Assembly: GCA_014529385.2 (NCBI GenBank)
Contig: CM043969.1
Location: forward strand, 66,474,676-66,538,675
Length of the DNA stretch: 64,000 nucleotides
Source: Adiantum capillus-veneris
Lineage: Eukaryota; Streptophyta; Polypodiopsida; Polypodiales; Pteridaceae
Direction: 5' to 3'
This document shows, in pieces, positions 24,363 to 35,300 of this stretch. The stretch's first letter is position 1. Every line of letters begins with the position of its first letter. The notes below the pieces were generated by a model, which was not told the origin of the DNA, searched no databases, and was given only the letters and a program-made list of their open reading frames with translations. The translations under genes were made by a program, and so were the position numbers.

Positions 24363-24764
24363 CAAGGTTTCTCTTTTCTTGCTCAAGAAGGGAGGTCCTC
24401 AAGCTAGCTATAAATGGTTGGTATTATTAATTGCATGTGAGTAAGTAGAATAGGGATTTTTCAGCCTTGCAGTGCACCTGCCTTTGTGCAGTTAACACGG
24501 CATCATCGTCGAGAGCTATGGTCTTAATAGTGGAGTCCTATGGGGCTTGCCTACGGCTTAACCACTATTGAGCTATTAGAAGCTTGACAGGAGCCGGTGT
24601 TGTTTTGGTGTTGAACGACCCTCTCTTCTATTCCTTGCAATTAATGGTATTCGAGCCACGGGTACAGTAGCTTGAGTGGTTTTTCTAAAGGGGTAAAGAG
24701 GAGTAGCAACTAGGGCTTGAAGTGCCAAAGTACACCTAAAAAGTTACACCTAAAAGTTGTTAGA
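24363..24764 (+). other. B1 leader (5' untranslated)
   Basis: No frame; it would hold the packaging signal in an intact element. The first 50 bp (GGTTTCTCTTTTCTTGCTC) are conserved on the minus strand at about 63310-63350 in B4. Confidence 0.6.
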
Positions 24765-26240
24765 ATGGCTGACAATAGTAAAGAGAGTGAAATTAATGTT
24801 GATAACTTTGATTTTGCTAATGAGCAGGCTACTAATGATGCCCCGATGCTTGTTAACTATCTTGTTTCTAAGCTTCAACAAGCCATGGGCAAACCATCCC
24901 TCCATAGTGAAGTGCAATAGCAGCTTCGTGCTCATGGGATTCTCCAAGCTCCCCACCATGACGAGAGAGCACCTAGGAAGCCTCCCAGCGAGACTTCCAA
25001 AAGAGGCCTCTCTCCGTTTCGGGAAGAAGAAGAGGATCCATATGAAGGGCTCAGAATTTTGCTCCTTGATGACGCATCTCCTTCTCAAAGGAGAATTCAA
25101 GAGCCCCCGCCGAAGGAACAAGAAAGAAGTGAGTCTCCTGCCACCTCAATGGAGATGGCTCCACGGAGACGGCAGGCTAAACGCTCTCCATCACCTCCAA
25201 AATGGAGAAGACCATCGCATACTTCTCCACACCATACTTCAAAGAGGGATGACAAAAAGCAAGAGAAGAAAAACGCGAGACAAAGGACATTCTCTTCTCC
25301 ATTTTCTTCATCCTCTTCCTCTTTTGAAAGTGATGGTGAAGACAAAGAAGATCAAGGCAAGAAAAAGGTGAGAAAGAGGTCACCCTCTTCTCCATCTTCC
25401 TCAAATTCTTGACCTTCTGAAAAAAGTGATGGTGCAACCTTTGAACCATCAAAAAGAAGAGGCCATAGGAAATCCTATGCCGCGTGGAAGAGGTCGTCCA
25501 AGCTCAAGAAGTTCAAAGAGGGAGGGGAGAGCATCTCTTTCCTTACCTACAATGGCATCATTGGTGCTACAGACAAAGTTTTGGCCTTTATCCAACAATT
25601 CGATGCGGCGTTTGGAGATGAGGGCTTTATAGAGTCCTCTAAGCTACGCCATGTAGCTACTTTTAAAAGTCCGCCAGGCAATGGTGGTCTAGCCTACGGG
25701 CTAATGGTGAAGCTCCACGAACATGGAAAGCTTTAAGAGCTTCCATTATGAAGCAGGTTTTGGCCACCGATGCCAAAGACAAAGTACTCACCGAGTGGCA
25801 AAGTTTAAAGCTCTCTCCTTAAGAATCCATTCACAAATATGTAGACAAGTTTTGGGACTTACAACTCAAAGCCACTGTCTTCAAAAAGTTGGATTTTGGA
25901 AAGCAAAAGCAACAATTTTGTGTGGGCTTAACCAAAGAAATGGCGGAGTATGTCAACTCCCAAAGGCCACGCACCATAATGGCGGTTATACACCATATTA
26001 TGGTGGCTTCTCGAATCAATTTCCAAACGGGGGCTAAAAGAAATTTTAAGCCCACGAAAATCAAGGGTTCCAATGAGCCTAAGGGGAAGGACAATGTCCA
26101 AAAGTCTCCTAAGGGCAATCCAACAAAGGTAAAGAGAAGGGAGTTTACAAAGGCAAAAATAAACTCTCTCAAGTGTGGCGAGCAAGGGCATGCGTACCAT
26201 GCTTGTCCCCAAAAGAACAACCGCCATGAGCCTCCTAGAG
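24765..26240 (+). pseudogene. B1 gag
   Basis: Start chosen at the ATG of MADNSKESEINVDNF, the first good frame after the primer site. TAG follows at 24918 (GTGCAATAG, probably an original CAG) and TGA at 25410, then the frame reaches the capsid-like segment FLTYNGIIGATDKVLAFIQQ. Frameshifts near 25670 and 25820 lead to KYVDKFWDLQLKATVF and the Lys-rich tail. A Ser/Lys/Arg-rich linker lies at 25100-25410. The zinc knuckle reads KCGEQGHAYHAC: the first Cys, present as CFKCGEQGHGYRSC in B3, has been deleted. Gag would form the particle. Confidence 0.85.
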
Positions 26241-26640
26241 TTACCTTGGTTGAAATCCAAGAGGAGGAAACTCACCACAAAGGATCTCCTCTATGCCATG
26301 CTTGGGGAAAGGTAAGAGAACATGATGCTTTAATTCTCTTTGACTCTGGTTCTACTCACAATTTCATATCCACATAGTTGGCCACCAAGCTAGGCATACA
26401 AGCTTACGAGATGGGAGATGTCCTACCCGCGCAGACGGTGCTTTCAAGGGGAAGGAAGCTTCAGAAACTCCCTTAATCGGGGAATTGAGGCTCCATGTCC
26501 AAAGCTATGTGGACAAAGAGGACTTCTTTATCTTTCCTCTCAAGCATGAGGATGTAATCCTAGGGGCACCATGGTTTGATTGCATGGCTGCCAATGTTAA
26601 ATTCCCTGAAAGGAGAATCTCCTTTAGGTTCACGGAAAAA
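26241..26640 (+). pseudogene. B1 aspartic protease
   Basis: The active-site region [16 protein letters not shown] (about 26323-26375) has the DSG triplet expected of retroviral-type proteases, followed at once by TAG. The remainder, [20 protein letters not shown] and [14 protein letters not shown], lies in the next frame from 26485. It would cleave the polyprotein; the stop and shift disable it. Confidence 0.85.
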
Positions 26641-28253
26641 GGTATGTACATAGATGCTAAGGAAATGGGTAACACCATACCCATTGTACATACGCAAGCT
26701 TTCAATAAGTCAATAAAGATCTCTATTTTCGTGTACATGATTTTTGTTAAAGACTCTAAAAATGAACCTAATGTTTTAGCAAAAGAAAATATACACAATC
26801 AAAAGGAATTAGAGTTATTCTTTCTCAAGGGGTTTCAAGATGTCTTTATTAACGACATCCCTTGTGAGCTACCTCCTAAACGAGGCAATGATGACCATGC
26901 GATTGAACTTCTTCCAAGAAGTTCACCGCCTAACAAAACTCCTTATAGAGTTTCTCAAGCTCAACAAGAGGAGATTATGCGGCAAGTGCATGAGTTAGTT
27001 GAGAAGGGCATGGTTAGGCCTAGCCCATCTCCATTCTGTTCTCCTGTGCTACTATTACAAAAGAAAGATGGCACATATCGTATGTGTGTCGACTATAGAG
27101 CACTAAATAGGATCACTATCAAGAATAGGTTTCCTGTTCCACGGGTAGAAGACCTATTTGATAAGCTACAAGGGTCCACCTACTTCAGTAAAATTGACCT
27201 AAAAAGTGGCTATCATCAAATAAGGATAGTTGATCAAGACATTGTAAAGACCGCATTTCACACTACGTTTGGTCTTTACGAATACATTGTCATGCCTTTT
27301 GGCTTGACCAATGCACCAGCCACATTCAACCGCTTGATGGAAAAGCTATTTAGGCCTCACTGAACCTTTACTGGAGTGTTCTTTGATGATATCATCATCT
27401 ACTCTAATTCATTAGATGAACACAAGCAACACCTCCAGGTAATATTTCAAGTTTTAAGAGAGAATAAACTTTATGTTAATAGAAAGAAAAGTGAATTTTT
27501 CTTACAAGAGATTCAGTATTTAGGTCATATTATCTCTCAAGATGGCATCCAAATGGATCCATCAAAGTTAGAGGTAATAAAAGGATGGACTAAACCAAGG
27601 AATCTTCATGAACTAAGAAGCTTTATAGGTATGTGTGCATACTAGAGAGGCTTCATAGAAAAGTTCTCACTAATAGTAGGACCATTACATGACCTAACAA
27701 AGAAAAACGTTAGGTATACATGGTCTGCCAAGGAGAACACCTTAAAGAAAAGCTTATCTCCCAACTTGTGCTTACACTAAAGGATCTCTCAAAGCCATTT
27801 GAGGTCCAATGTGATTGCCTGTGGTGATTGCCTTGGAGCTGTTTTGCTCCAAGAAGGGCACGCCATAGGCTATGAGAGTCGAAGGCTTGACCTTGTTGAG
27901 CAAGCTCTAGGCATATATGAAAAGAAACTCCTTGCAGTTCTACATGCCTTAGACTCATGGAAGCACTATTTATTGGGACTTCTTTCATTTTGTGAGCGGA
28001 TCACCAAAGTCTTAAGTACTTCATGACGCAGACCAAGCTCTCCGACAAACAAATGAGGTGGGTAAATTTCTTTTCGCAATTTCATTTTCATATTGCTCAC
28101 GTTGCTGGCAAGCATAATCAAGTAGCCGATGCACTCTCAAGATGGCCAAGAGTGAATGCGGTTTCCATAGCAACTCACAATGATCTATCTTCTATGATAG
28201 ATGAGTATGCTATTGATCCTAATTTTAGAGATGTGATTTCAGACTTGCACTAA
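26641..28253 (+). pseudogene. B1 reverse transcriptase and RNase H
   Basis: An uninterrupted frame from 26485 to 27363 holds the RT fingers and palm: [53 protein letters not shown] and [20 protein letters not shown] at 27361 (likely from CGA) precedes the intact catalytic box FFDD (27379-27390). Thumb: QEIQYLGHIISQDGIQMDP. TAG at about 27643, frameshifts near 27720 and 27780, then RNase H: CGDCLGAVLLQEGHAIGYES, YEKKLLAVLHALDSWKHYLL and KHNQVADALSRWPRV. The polymerase site is chemically intact, but the chain is not. Confidence 0.93.
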
Positions 28254-29030
28254 GGAAGAAAGAGGAACCATTTACTTTACAAGATGGTTATCTTCTCTAT
28301 GGAAATAGACTATGCATTATTAGCTCACTATGTGAGAAAGTAATGTATGAATCTCATGCTCCTCCTTATGCAGGGCATAGAGGGATTCAGTCTACCCTAA
28401 AGGGGATTGAAACATATTTCTATCGGCCTACCATGAAAGCAAACATACAAGAATATGTTTCTAAATGTGTGGTATGCCAAAAGACGAAGTTTGATAGAGG
28501 GAAGCAACCTGGATTGCTTCAACCCTTGCCAATCCCTAATTCACTATGGGAGCACATATCCATGAATTTTATCTTTGGATTGTCTAAGTCTATCCATGGG
28601 AATACGGGAATATGGACGATAGTACACAGGTTTAGTAAACAAGCTCATTTTATACCTGTCATAAAGACTATCAAAGCCCATCAAATGGTAACCCTCTTCA
28701 TTTCACAAATCTTCAAGTACCATGGCTTGCCAATGTCCTTAGTGTCGGATAGAGATCCTAGAATGACCAGTATTTTTTGGAAGGGTCTCTTTGAGAATTT
28801 AGGAACAAGGCTAAACTTCTCTTCGGCCTATCACCCGCAAACGGATGGCCAAAGTGAAATAGCTAACCTAACAATTCTCGATCTACCAAAAGCCTATGTA
28901 ACGTAAGTAGATCAAAGATCCCAATCGGAGAAGTACTTACCCTTAGTGGAGTATGCCTACAATAACATTGTACATTCTTCCACGCGCAAAGCACCTTTTG
29001 AGGTAATTGAGGGAAGATAAAAAAGTCCCC
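28254..29030 (+). pseudogene. B1 integrase
   Basis: The main frame is 28343-28906. Zinc site: HAPPYAGHRGIQST with CVVCQK. Core: the first catalytic position reads TIVHRFSKQ, where B2 and relatives have TIVDRFSKQ, so the first Asp is His (codon 28625-28627). The second, SDRDPRM, and third, TDGQSEIAN, are intact. A stop after PKAYVT at 28904 and another after EVIEGR follow. Integration of cDNA would be abolished by the D-to-H change alone. Confidence 0.9.
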
Positions 29031-29633
29031 TGCTACTTAAGGTACACAGGAAGATCTTTGCCGCAGATGAGTATAGCCGAGACCTATCCAAAAGATTAAG
29101 GATGCTATCTCTATCTCACAGCAAAGGCAAAATGCTGCTGTTGACAAGCACAGAAGAGCCCAAGTCTTTAAAGAACATGATTGGGTCTTAATCAAATTTC
29201 CCAAGGCTCGACTAAAGCACACGACGGGCAAGAATCCTACGGACACCAAAAGTACTATGCTAAGTTAGCAAAAAGGTACTATGGTCCCTTCCAGATTCTT
29301 AGGCCAATCAATGAGATGGCCTATCAACTCAAGTTGCCCAGCCATTGGCTCATACACAATGCTTTTCATGTGAGCCTATTAAAGCCTTACAAAGGAGAGC
29401 TGCCTCAAGAACCTACTATTGAAGACCCATCGGAGATCGAGGACCAAGAAGAGGTGCTGCATCCCGAGTCCATTCTCCGACATGAAGACAAGGTACTAAG
29501 AGGCAGTAAGACTATCCGACGATATCTCATTAGGTTTAAGAATTATCCTTTTGAAGATGCTAGATGGATGCAAGGCATACAACTAAAGGATAACCTAAAC
29601 CTTGTTAATGCTTACAATGCATCCCAAGAGTAA
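29031..29633 (+). pseudogene. B1 integrase C-terminus and chromodomain-like tail
   Basis: The frame 29181-29633 contains [37 protein letters not shown], an acidic spacer, and [14 protein letters not shown] followed by [19 protein letters not shown], a chromodomain-like motif (aromatic and W at the expected places). Upstream (29031-29180) is frameshifted linker. Chromoviral chromodomains tether integrase to chromatin; this fits the family, not proven here. Confidence 0.85.
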
Positions 29634-29960
29634 GCAAAGGTACAAATGTTAAAAATGAACAAAGTTTTTGTCTTATAAGACTCTCTTTTTCTTTATTGTG
29701 CACAAAAGTGAAGTAGTATGCATGCTTAGATCAAGTTTGCGGAGACGACGTCTCCCAAACACCAAGTAGAGCTTGTCACTCTACTATGGACTAATGTGCA
29801 AACATGCTTGCGGCTGCCTAGGCTCTCAAGCACCAAATGGACTAGTCATCCATTCTGGAACGATGTCATAGGGTAACATAGGGATTCTCTACCCCCTAGG
29901 AAAAGGACTAATGAATATGCTTTATCTTCTCTACCCCATAGTCAAGGACAACTGTGATTT
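29634..29960 (+). other. B1 3' untranslated region
   Basis: Conserved with B2 (minus, 53454-53632) and B3 (61271-61602): GGCTCTCAAGCACCAAATGGA, a stop-rich spacer with a small repeat of ACTAGTCATCCAT and TACCCCATAGTCAAGGAC. Confidence 0.6.
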
Positions 29961-29974
29961 CAAGAGAGAGGTAA
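29961..29974 (+). other. B1 polypurine tract
   Basis: AAGAGAGAGGTAA directly before the LTR start TGTCATAATAAT; shared with B2 and B3. Confidence 0.85.
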
Positions 29975-31563
29975 TGTCATAATAATAGATATCTAATTCT
30001 CCTAAATGATTTTCTCATGTTAAACAGATCATTTAATATGGGGAAGTGCCAAGGGACAAAAAGCTAGAATTTTGGTTAAGCTAGTAGACCGGCCACAGTA
30101 GGGATCCAAAGGAGGGAAAATAGGGATCCAAAGGGGGGGGCATATGCAAAAGAGAAATGTGAAACAATGGGCTTAAAAGACCCTAAGGTTCAGCCCATTA
30201 AGAGTTCCAAAATGCTAAGGTTCCAAAATTCAAAGGTTGTGTCCAAAGGTCAAAAGCCTAGGGAAATTGGATGCTTTGTGTGTGTCCCAAAAGCCTTCTC
30301 ATGCCCTACAAAGGAGGGGGCGAACCCAAGAAGTAGGGGATGAGAGAGAAACTCACACACACACACACACACACAAGCTTCCTTTGTACACAAGGGGAAA
30401 GACGGACACATGTCAGCTCCCTAGCCCGTATGCCCACAAGCTGTACTCAAATCCTATTGGATGGCCTTGGAGGTGGACCAGTGAGAATTAGGCTAGAGTA
30501 AGTCTAGTTTAATTAATTTAAAAACACTTAATAAAAGAACCAATAGGAATTAAGCTCTCTAGAAGACTATTGGACAGTCTCCCAAGGGGTCCAATGAGCA
30601 TTCAACATCCCGATGGCTTGCCTGATTCCTATTGGCCAAGAGACAAAGGGATCCAATGAGAGTTTAGTTGCATTAATTAATTAGCAAAAGCTTTCACAAA
30701 AGGGAAAGGGGTACACATGTCAAAGCTATCACTTATGCTGCTTAATTTCCATTGGCTAGGCCTGGGGAGGTCTAATAAGGATGTAGCATGAGCAATTAGC
30801 AAGGGGGGTCGACCAAGAGAGAGAGGGGGCTGATTTTTCAAAGGCATTATTGACTTACACACTCACACAATCTTTGTGTGAATCAAGAAGACTCTCTCTC
30901 TCCTTCTCGAGCTTTAATGAAAATCTTACCACCTACTCCAAGCTTGTGAGAAGGGAGGCCTACAGCAACAACTCTTGGCTTTGTGATGCAAATCCAACCA
31001 AGAGCCAAGCTTCAATGCATGCTCATCCTCTACCATGCTAATTACTAAGCTAAGCTATGCTAATTTGAGTGATTATGTGAGGAGATGTACATCTTTCTCA
31101 TAAGAATACTCCTTCTTTCTCTCAATCTACTCTCATACCCCGCTAGCTCTCACCGTCTTCGAAGGTGTATGAGATCTTGGGTCTGAAACCGTGAAGGAAT
31201 TGATGTTTTCTTTAATAAGTGTTGTGCTTAGTGCTTGAAGTTTCATCTTCATAGCACTAGCTAGTATTGAGGAACAAAGAATTGTATATTAAAATGTCTC
31301 TCTTGATGGGAGAAACCATAATACAAAGCCTTTTGGAGGGGGGACTGGCTCCATGCAAATCGAGTCCTCAACTGTTGTCAATTGCTTAGTTTCTCTCTCT
31401 TTTGAAGTATAGTTCATGCTATCTAACTAGGTGTTATACTTTTTGTTGCTCTCTCCACCCAAGCACTCTTGTTATTCTCATTAGGAATCTATTCTAATGA
31501 AATGCTCACTATGTTCAGGCTATTTTCCGCTACACACAAGTTACTAAACCATTAAATGTTACA
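29975..31563 (+). repeat. B1 3' LTR (1589 bp)
   Basis: Same start and end as the 5' LTR (TGTCATAATAAT, AAATGTTACA). The two differ by scattered substitutions and small indels, for example a shorter G-run at 30135 and a longer CA run at 30355-30375. Confidence 0.93.
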
Positions 31564-31758
31564 CACAAAATCTTGATAATCCAAAGTAATGTTATTAATC
31601 ATTCTTGCAAACATGGCAGGTGCATTGGTGAGGCCCAAATGCAAAACAATATACTCACCGTGACATGAGAGTGTACGGAAAGCAGTTTTGAAAATGTCAT
31701 TGGTTGCATACGTATTTGGTGATAGCCTGATTTAACATCAATTTTACTGAATATTTTG
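31564..31758 (-). pseudogene. Element D reverse transcriptase, middle part
   Basis: The minus strand reads [35 protein letters not shown] and HLGLTNAPAMFARMINNITL, the RT palm. It is cut on the left by B1 (next to the catalytic box, whose degraded continuation is at 22730) and on the right by copia-1. Confidence 0.85.
31754..31758. repeat. Left target-site duplication TTTTG of copia-1
   Basis: Identical five bases at 34988-34992. Confidence 0.9.
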
Positions 31759-31985
31759 TGTTACCATATACATGTGGTAGTGATGTGTGTGAACACACTA
31801 GGACCGCCGGGGCATTTTTTCCCTCTTTAGGAGGTTTTTTCGCCTGTGCATTGTATATACGCCCATCACTCTAGGGCTATCTATCTTTCCATTGCACACT
31901 AAGTTATACACTCTCTATTGTGTGCCTTGAGCTTTCTTCGTCTTCTCCAAGCTGTGTGCATTTCTTTGCAACCCTAATTCCAACA
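31759..31985 (+). repeat. copia-1 5' LTR (227 bp)
   Basis: TGTTACCATATAC ... CTAATTCCAACA. A TATA-like GTATATACG lies at about 31853. It begins TGTT and ends AACA, a short inverted terminal repeat. Confidence 0.95.
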
Positions 31986-31987
31986 AT

Positions 31988-32002
31988 TGGTATCAGAGCA
32001 GG
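31988..32002 (+). other. copia-1 primer-binding site
   Basis: TGGTATCAGAGCAGG, two bases after the LTR; initiator tRNA-Met type. Confidence 0.9.
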
Positions 32003-32347
32003 TTGCGTCCTCCCGGGCTTAGTTGCCAGCCGCTCCAGTATAGGCATGCTCACTTTCTCCGATTTCAGTGAGCTTTGGTGAGCGCTCGTAGGTCGACAAA
32101 TACTTCGGGTAAGCTCGTAGAGCTTGATCTACTCAGATTTTTGATTTGGGCTCATTTCGGCCTCCGTTTCCACTACAGGCAGTACTGCACATGCTATTTC
32201 GTCATTTTGTGCAGAATTTCTGTTAGTGCCGTTTTCTGCATAATAGGTGCCTTATAGTCTTCCAGGGTTTGTGCTATATAGCACATGTTGTTCCCGCTCC
32301 GTTTCTCCTATTTTCGGGCAGTTTTCACATCAGGTGCAGCATTTACC

Positions 32348-32686
32348 ATGGCTGACAACAACAACAACACAGATGTGTTCAAGATGTTTGCTGCTGAGGA
32401 CAGGTTGGATGGGGACAACTACCCTATGTGGGCTTATATGATGCAACATGTTCTCGTGTCAAAGGGCGTCTAGAACATTGTGCAGGGCATTGATGTACGT
32501 CCTGGTTTTGAGGATTTAGGCGATGTTGAGGATGTTGCAGGTCTTGCTGCTATTAGAGTTGTTTTGCCTACGGCAGAACAAGCTCGTTGGGATGTAAAGG
32601 ATGCGCAGACTCATGCATTGATTGCGTTGTCTATGAAGCGCACCATTGTTCCCTTAAAGATGATAAGGCTGACAAATGTATTTTAG
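32348..32686 (+). pseudogene. copia-1 gag N-terminal part
   Basis: Start at MADNNNNTDVFKMFAAEDR, followed by LDGDNYPMWAYMMQHVLVSK, typical of the plant copia gag (LxGxNYxxW motif). TAG at 32471 replaces the Trp of the KGVWN motif. The frame continues to AQTHALIALSMKR, then runs out at 32686, because the sequence has been deleted into the end of integrase in another frame. Zinc knuckle and protease are absent. An upstream in-frame ATG at 32285 exists, but homology with copia-2 supports 32348. Confidence 0.88.
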
Positions 32687-34686
32687 TTGGTTATAGTGCT
32701 GAAAGCAAAGGTTACAGGTTGTATCATCCGCAAACAAAACGTATTCTGGTTTCACGGGATGTAGTGTTTGTGGAAGATTCTGTTCAGCCCTTGCTGTCAT
32801 GTACTAGAGACAGTAATGTAAGCTCACAGGACATTTATGACACTTTGTTGCCTCTTTTCAGTGGTGGAAATACAAATGTAAGTTCCAATGAGGCAAATGT
32901 ACAGCCTATGGGGGTTTCTAAAAATGTTAGAGATCAGCCTATTACAGATACAGATGTACATGATGTACTTGATGAGGAAAGGGCTGAAAATGAGCAGGCT
33001 AGAGGTATGCCAAAATGGATGGTGCACACTTTGCGTGACAGTAAATTGGATGCACCTTTGTCTAGTCGTACTTGTTCATGCTCTAACCATGCATCTTATG
33101 CATCAGATTGTTATGCTTTGGCTGTGTCTAGTTTACATGATGTTGAGGAGCCTCTGTCTTTTGATGAAGCACAGAATTCAAAAAATTGGATGGCTGCCAT
33201 GCAATCAGAATATGATGCACTTATAGAAAATGACACATGGACTTTATGTGATTTGCCTCTTGGCAAAAAGGCCATTGGTAGGAAGTGGGTTTACAAGTGG
33301 AAACGCAAGCCGAATGGTGAGATCGATCGCCGTAAGGCTCGACTTGTTGAAAAAGTTTATGCACAACAAAAAGGCATAGATTATGAAGAGACTTTTGCTC
33401 CCACTTGTCGTATGACTACTGTGAGTTTTCTATGTGCATTGGCACCTCATTTTGGTTAGGATGTACATCAATCAGACATTGTTACTGCTTTCTTGAATGG
33501 TGACATATTTGAGGAAGTTTATGTAACGCAGCCTCGTGGTTTTGTCATAAAAGGACAAGAGGACAAAGTGTGCAGATGTAAGAAGGCTTTGTATGGGTTG
33601 AAGCAATCTCCTCGTGCTTGGTATGAGAAAGCTGACACTCATTTGGTTAAACAAGGCTTTCGTAAACAGTCCAACAGAAAGCACATTGTATGTAAAGAGT
33701 GAGGGTGATGTACTTCTCATTGTGGTTCTTTATGTTGATGATTTGCTGATCACTGGACCAAATGAGAGACATATTGCTGAATTTAAGGCTGATTTGAATG
33801 CTACTTTCAAGATGAAAGATTTGGGACTGTTGCATCATTACTTGGGTATACAGTTTAAGCAGTGTGACGGTGGTATTGCCTTGTGTAAGAAAAGTTACAT
33901 AGAGACATTGCTATGTAAGTTTGGACTTGAGGATTGCAAACCTATTGCCACTCCCATGGAAACAGGTTTGAAGTTGAGTCTACATGATGCTGGCGATCCT
34001 GCTGATGTCACTCTTTACCAAACTGTTGTTGGCTGCCTCATTTATGTATGCAACACGAGGCCGGATATTCAGTTTGCAGTCTCACAGGTCATCAGATTTA
34101 TGCATAGCCCAAGGTCTAAGCATTGGCAGGCTGTCAAGAGGATTTTCCGCTACCTTAGTGGCACTTTACATCTTGGCTTGTTTTATCCCAAGGGGGGATC
34201 ATTGCCGCCAAACTTACATGCTTTTTCGGACTCAGATCGGGCTGGTTGTTTTGACATGTGAGTGTCCACAAGTGGTTTTTGTTTCATGCTTGGCAGTTCA
34301 TGTATATCATGGTTGAGCAAGAAGCAACCTACTGTGGCCACTTCGAGTTGTGAACTGAGTACAGGGCAGTCTTCACAGCTACGGTTGCATGTGTATGGCT
34401 CAGACGCCTTATGGCTGATTTGGGTGTTGGACAGGACACTGCCAACACTATCTACACTGACAGTCAGAGCGCATTGGTAGTTGCGAGGAACCCAGTTTTT
34501 CATGCTCGCACAAAGCACATTGAGGTGCATTACCACTATGTCAGGGAGAGGCTCTCAGCAGGAGAGATCAACTTGGCTTATGTGCCAACACAGGACAACC
34601 TTGCAGATCTTTTCACAAAGGCTTTGTCTCGTGAGAAGCTTGAAGATTTCCGCAAAGCTTTGGGCTTACTCCCCTTTGTGGACTGA
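32640..34686 (+). pseudogene. copia-1 integrase end, reverse transcriptase and RNase H
   Basis: It starts in the C-terminal integrase (DKADKCILVGYSAESKGYRL) and continues with RT: ALIENDTWTLCDLP, GRKWVYKWKRKPNGEID, YEETFAPTCRMT. Then comes TAG at 33457 in place of Trp, ALYGLKQSPRAWY, a frameshift near 33690, and LIVVLYVDDLLITG with an intact YVDD box (33731-33742). RNase H follows: TRPDIQFAVSQVIRFM, a stop at 34259, then IYTDSQSALVVARNP, HIEVHYHYVRERL and PTQDNLADLFTKAL in a shifted frame, ending at 34686. Motifs are well kept but the chain is broken four times or more. Confidence 0.92.
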
Positions 34687-34746
34687 TCCTGTCCTCAGGG
34701 CATGGAACTTCCCTTTACTCATGTGCCAGCTCTCGTCACCGCATCA

Positions 34747-34760
34747 CTCCTAGGGGGATT
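34747..34760 (+). other. copia-1 polypurine tract
   Basis: CTCCTAGGGGGATT, purine-rich AGGGGGA next to the LTR start TGTTACC. Confidence 0.75.
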
Positions 34761-34987
34761 TGTTACCATATACATGTGGTAGTGATGTGTGTGAACACAC
34801 TAGGACCGCCGGGGCATTTTTTCCATCTTTAGGAGGTTTTTCCCCCCGTGCATTGTATATACGTCCATCACTCTAGGGCTATCTATCTTTCCATTGCACA
34901 CTAAGTTATACACTCTCTATTGTGTGCCTTGAGCTTCCTTTGTCTTCTCCAAGCTGTGTGCATTTCTCTGCAACCCTAATTCCAACA
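34761..34987 (+). repeat. copia-1 3' LTR (227 bp)
   Basis: Same length and ends as the 5' LTR. Confidence 0.95.
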
Positions 34988-34992
34988 TTTTG
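34988..34992. repeat. Right target-site duplication TTTTG of copia-1
   Basis: Identical to 31754-31758. Confidence 0.9.
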
Positions 34993-35300
34993 ACACATCT
35001 TACCGTATCAAGAGGGTCATTTACACAAGGAGTGGGATATCAATTCTTGACAATGACCTTGTTTAATGCTCTATAATAATTTGACACCTTGTGGGATATC
35101 AAGAAGGTCATCTACACGGGGAGTGGGATATAAGTTCTTGACAGTGACCTTGTTTAATGCTCTATAATCTTTGCACGTGTGAAAATGTAATGTTCTTCTT
35201 TTGTACAAGGAGCACAGGGGCACCAAAGGGAGATGAACTAGGGCAAATAAGACCTTTTTCTAAAAGTTAGATTTTTGCTTTTGGATTTTGTGCCAGTGGA
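34993..35300 (-). pseudogene. Element D reverse transcriptase, N-terminal part
   Basis: The minus strand reads [11 protein letters not shown], a stop, then YPTPCVNDPLDT, the RT motif that precedes the palm seen at 31564-31758. Together they show that copia-1 split this gene. An 80-bp tandem duplication sits inside it. Confidence 0.75.
35009..35172. repeat. Tandem duplication inside element D RT
   Basis: TCAAGAGGGTCATTTACAC... to CTCTATAAT (about 35013-35082) is repeated with about 10% change at about 35100-35170. Confidence 0.8.

Larger units (their letters stand above)
22745..31563 (+). mobile_element. Ty3/gypsy element B1 (chromodomain type), nearly full length
   Basis: 8.8 kb with two 1.6-kb LTRs, primer site, gag, protease, RT, RNase H, integrase, chromodomain-like tail and polypurine tract, in that order. 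The flanks repeat CACA (22741-22744 and 31564-31567), consistent with a 4-5 bp target duplication. It is inserted in the RT gene of the older minus-strand element D. Lesions include a TAG in gag, a lost zinc-knuckle Cys, a stop after the protease active site, TGA in RT and a His in place of an integrase catalytic Asp. Confidence 0.93.
31759..34987 (+). mobile_element. Ty1/copia element copia-1, internally deleted
   Basis: 3229 bp with 227-bp LTRs, primer site, polypurine tract and a perfect 5-bp target duplication. It encodes the gag N-terminus, then jumps to the end of integrase, followed by RT and RNase H; the gag zinc knuckle, protease and integrase core are deleted. RT after integrase defines Ty1/copia. 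By eye the two LTRs differ at about 8 of 227 positions. It is inserted in element D. Its gag start and RT text are close to copia-2, so they are one family. Confidence 0.95.

Noticed and set aside
24757-25371. 204-codon plus-strand frame overlapping B1 gag
   Set aside because: It is an alternative frame of the Lys/Ser-rich gag region; the gag frame with the MADN start fits better.
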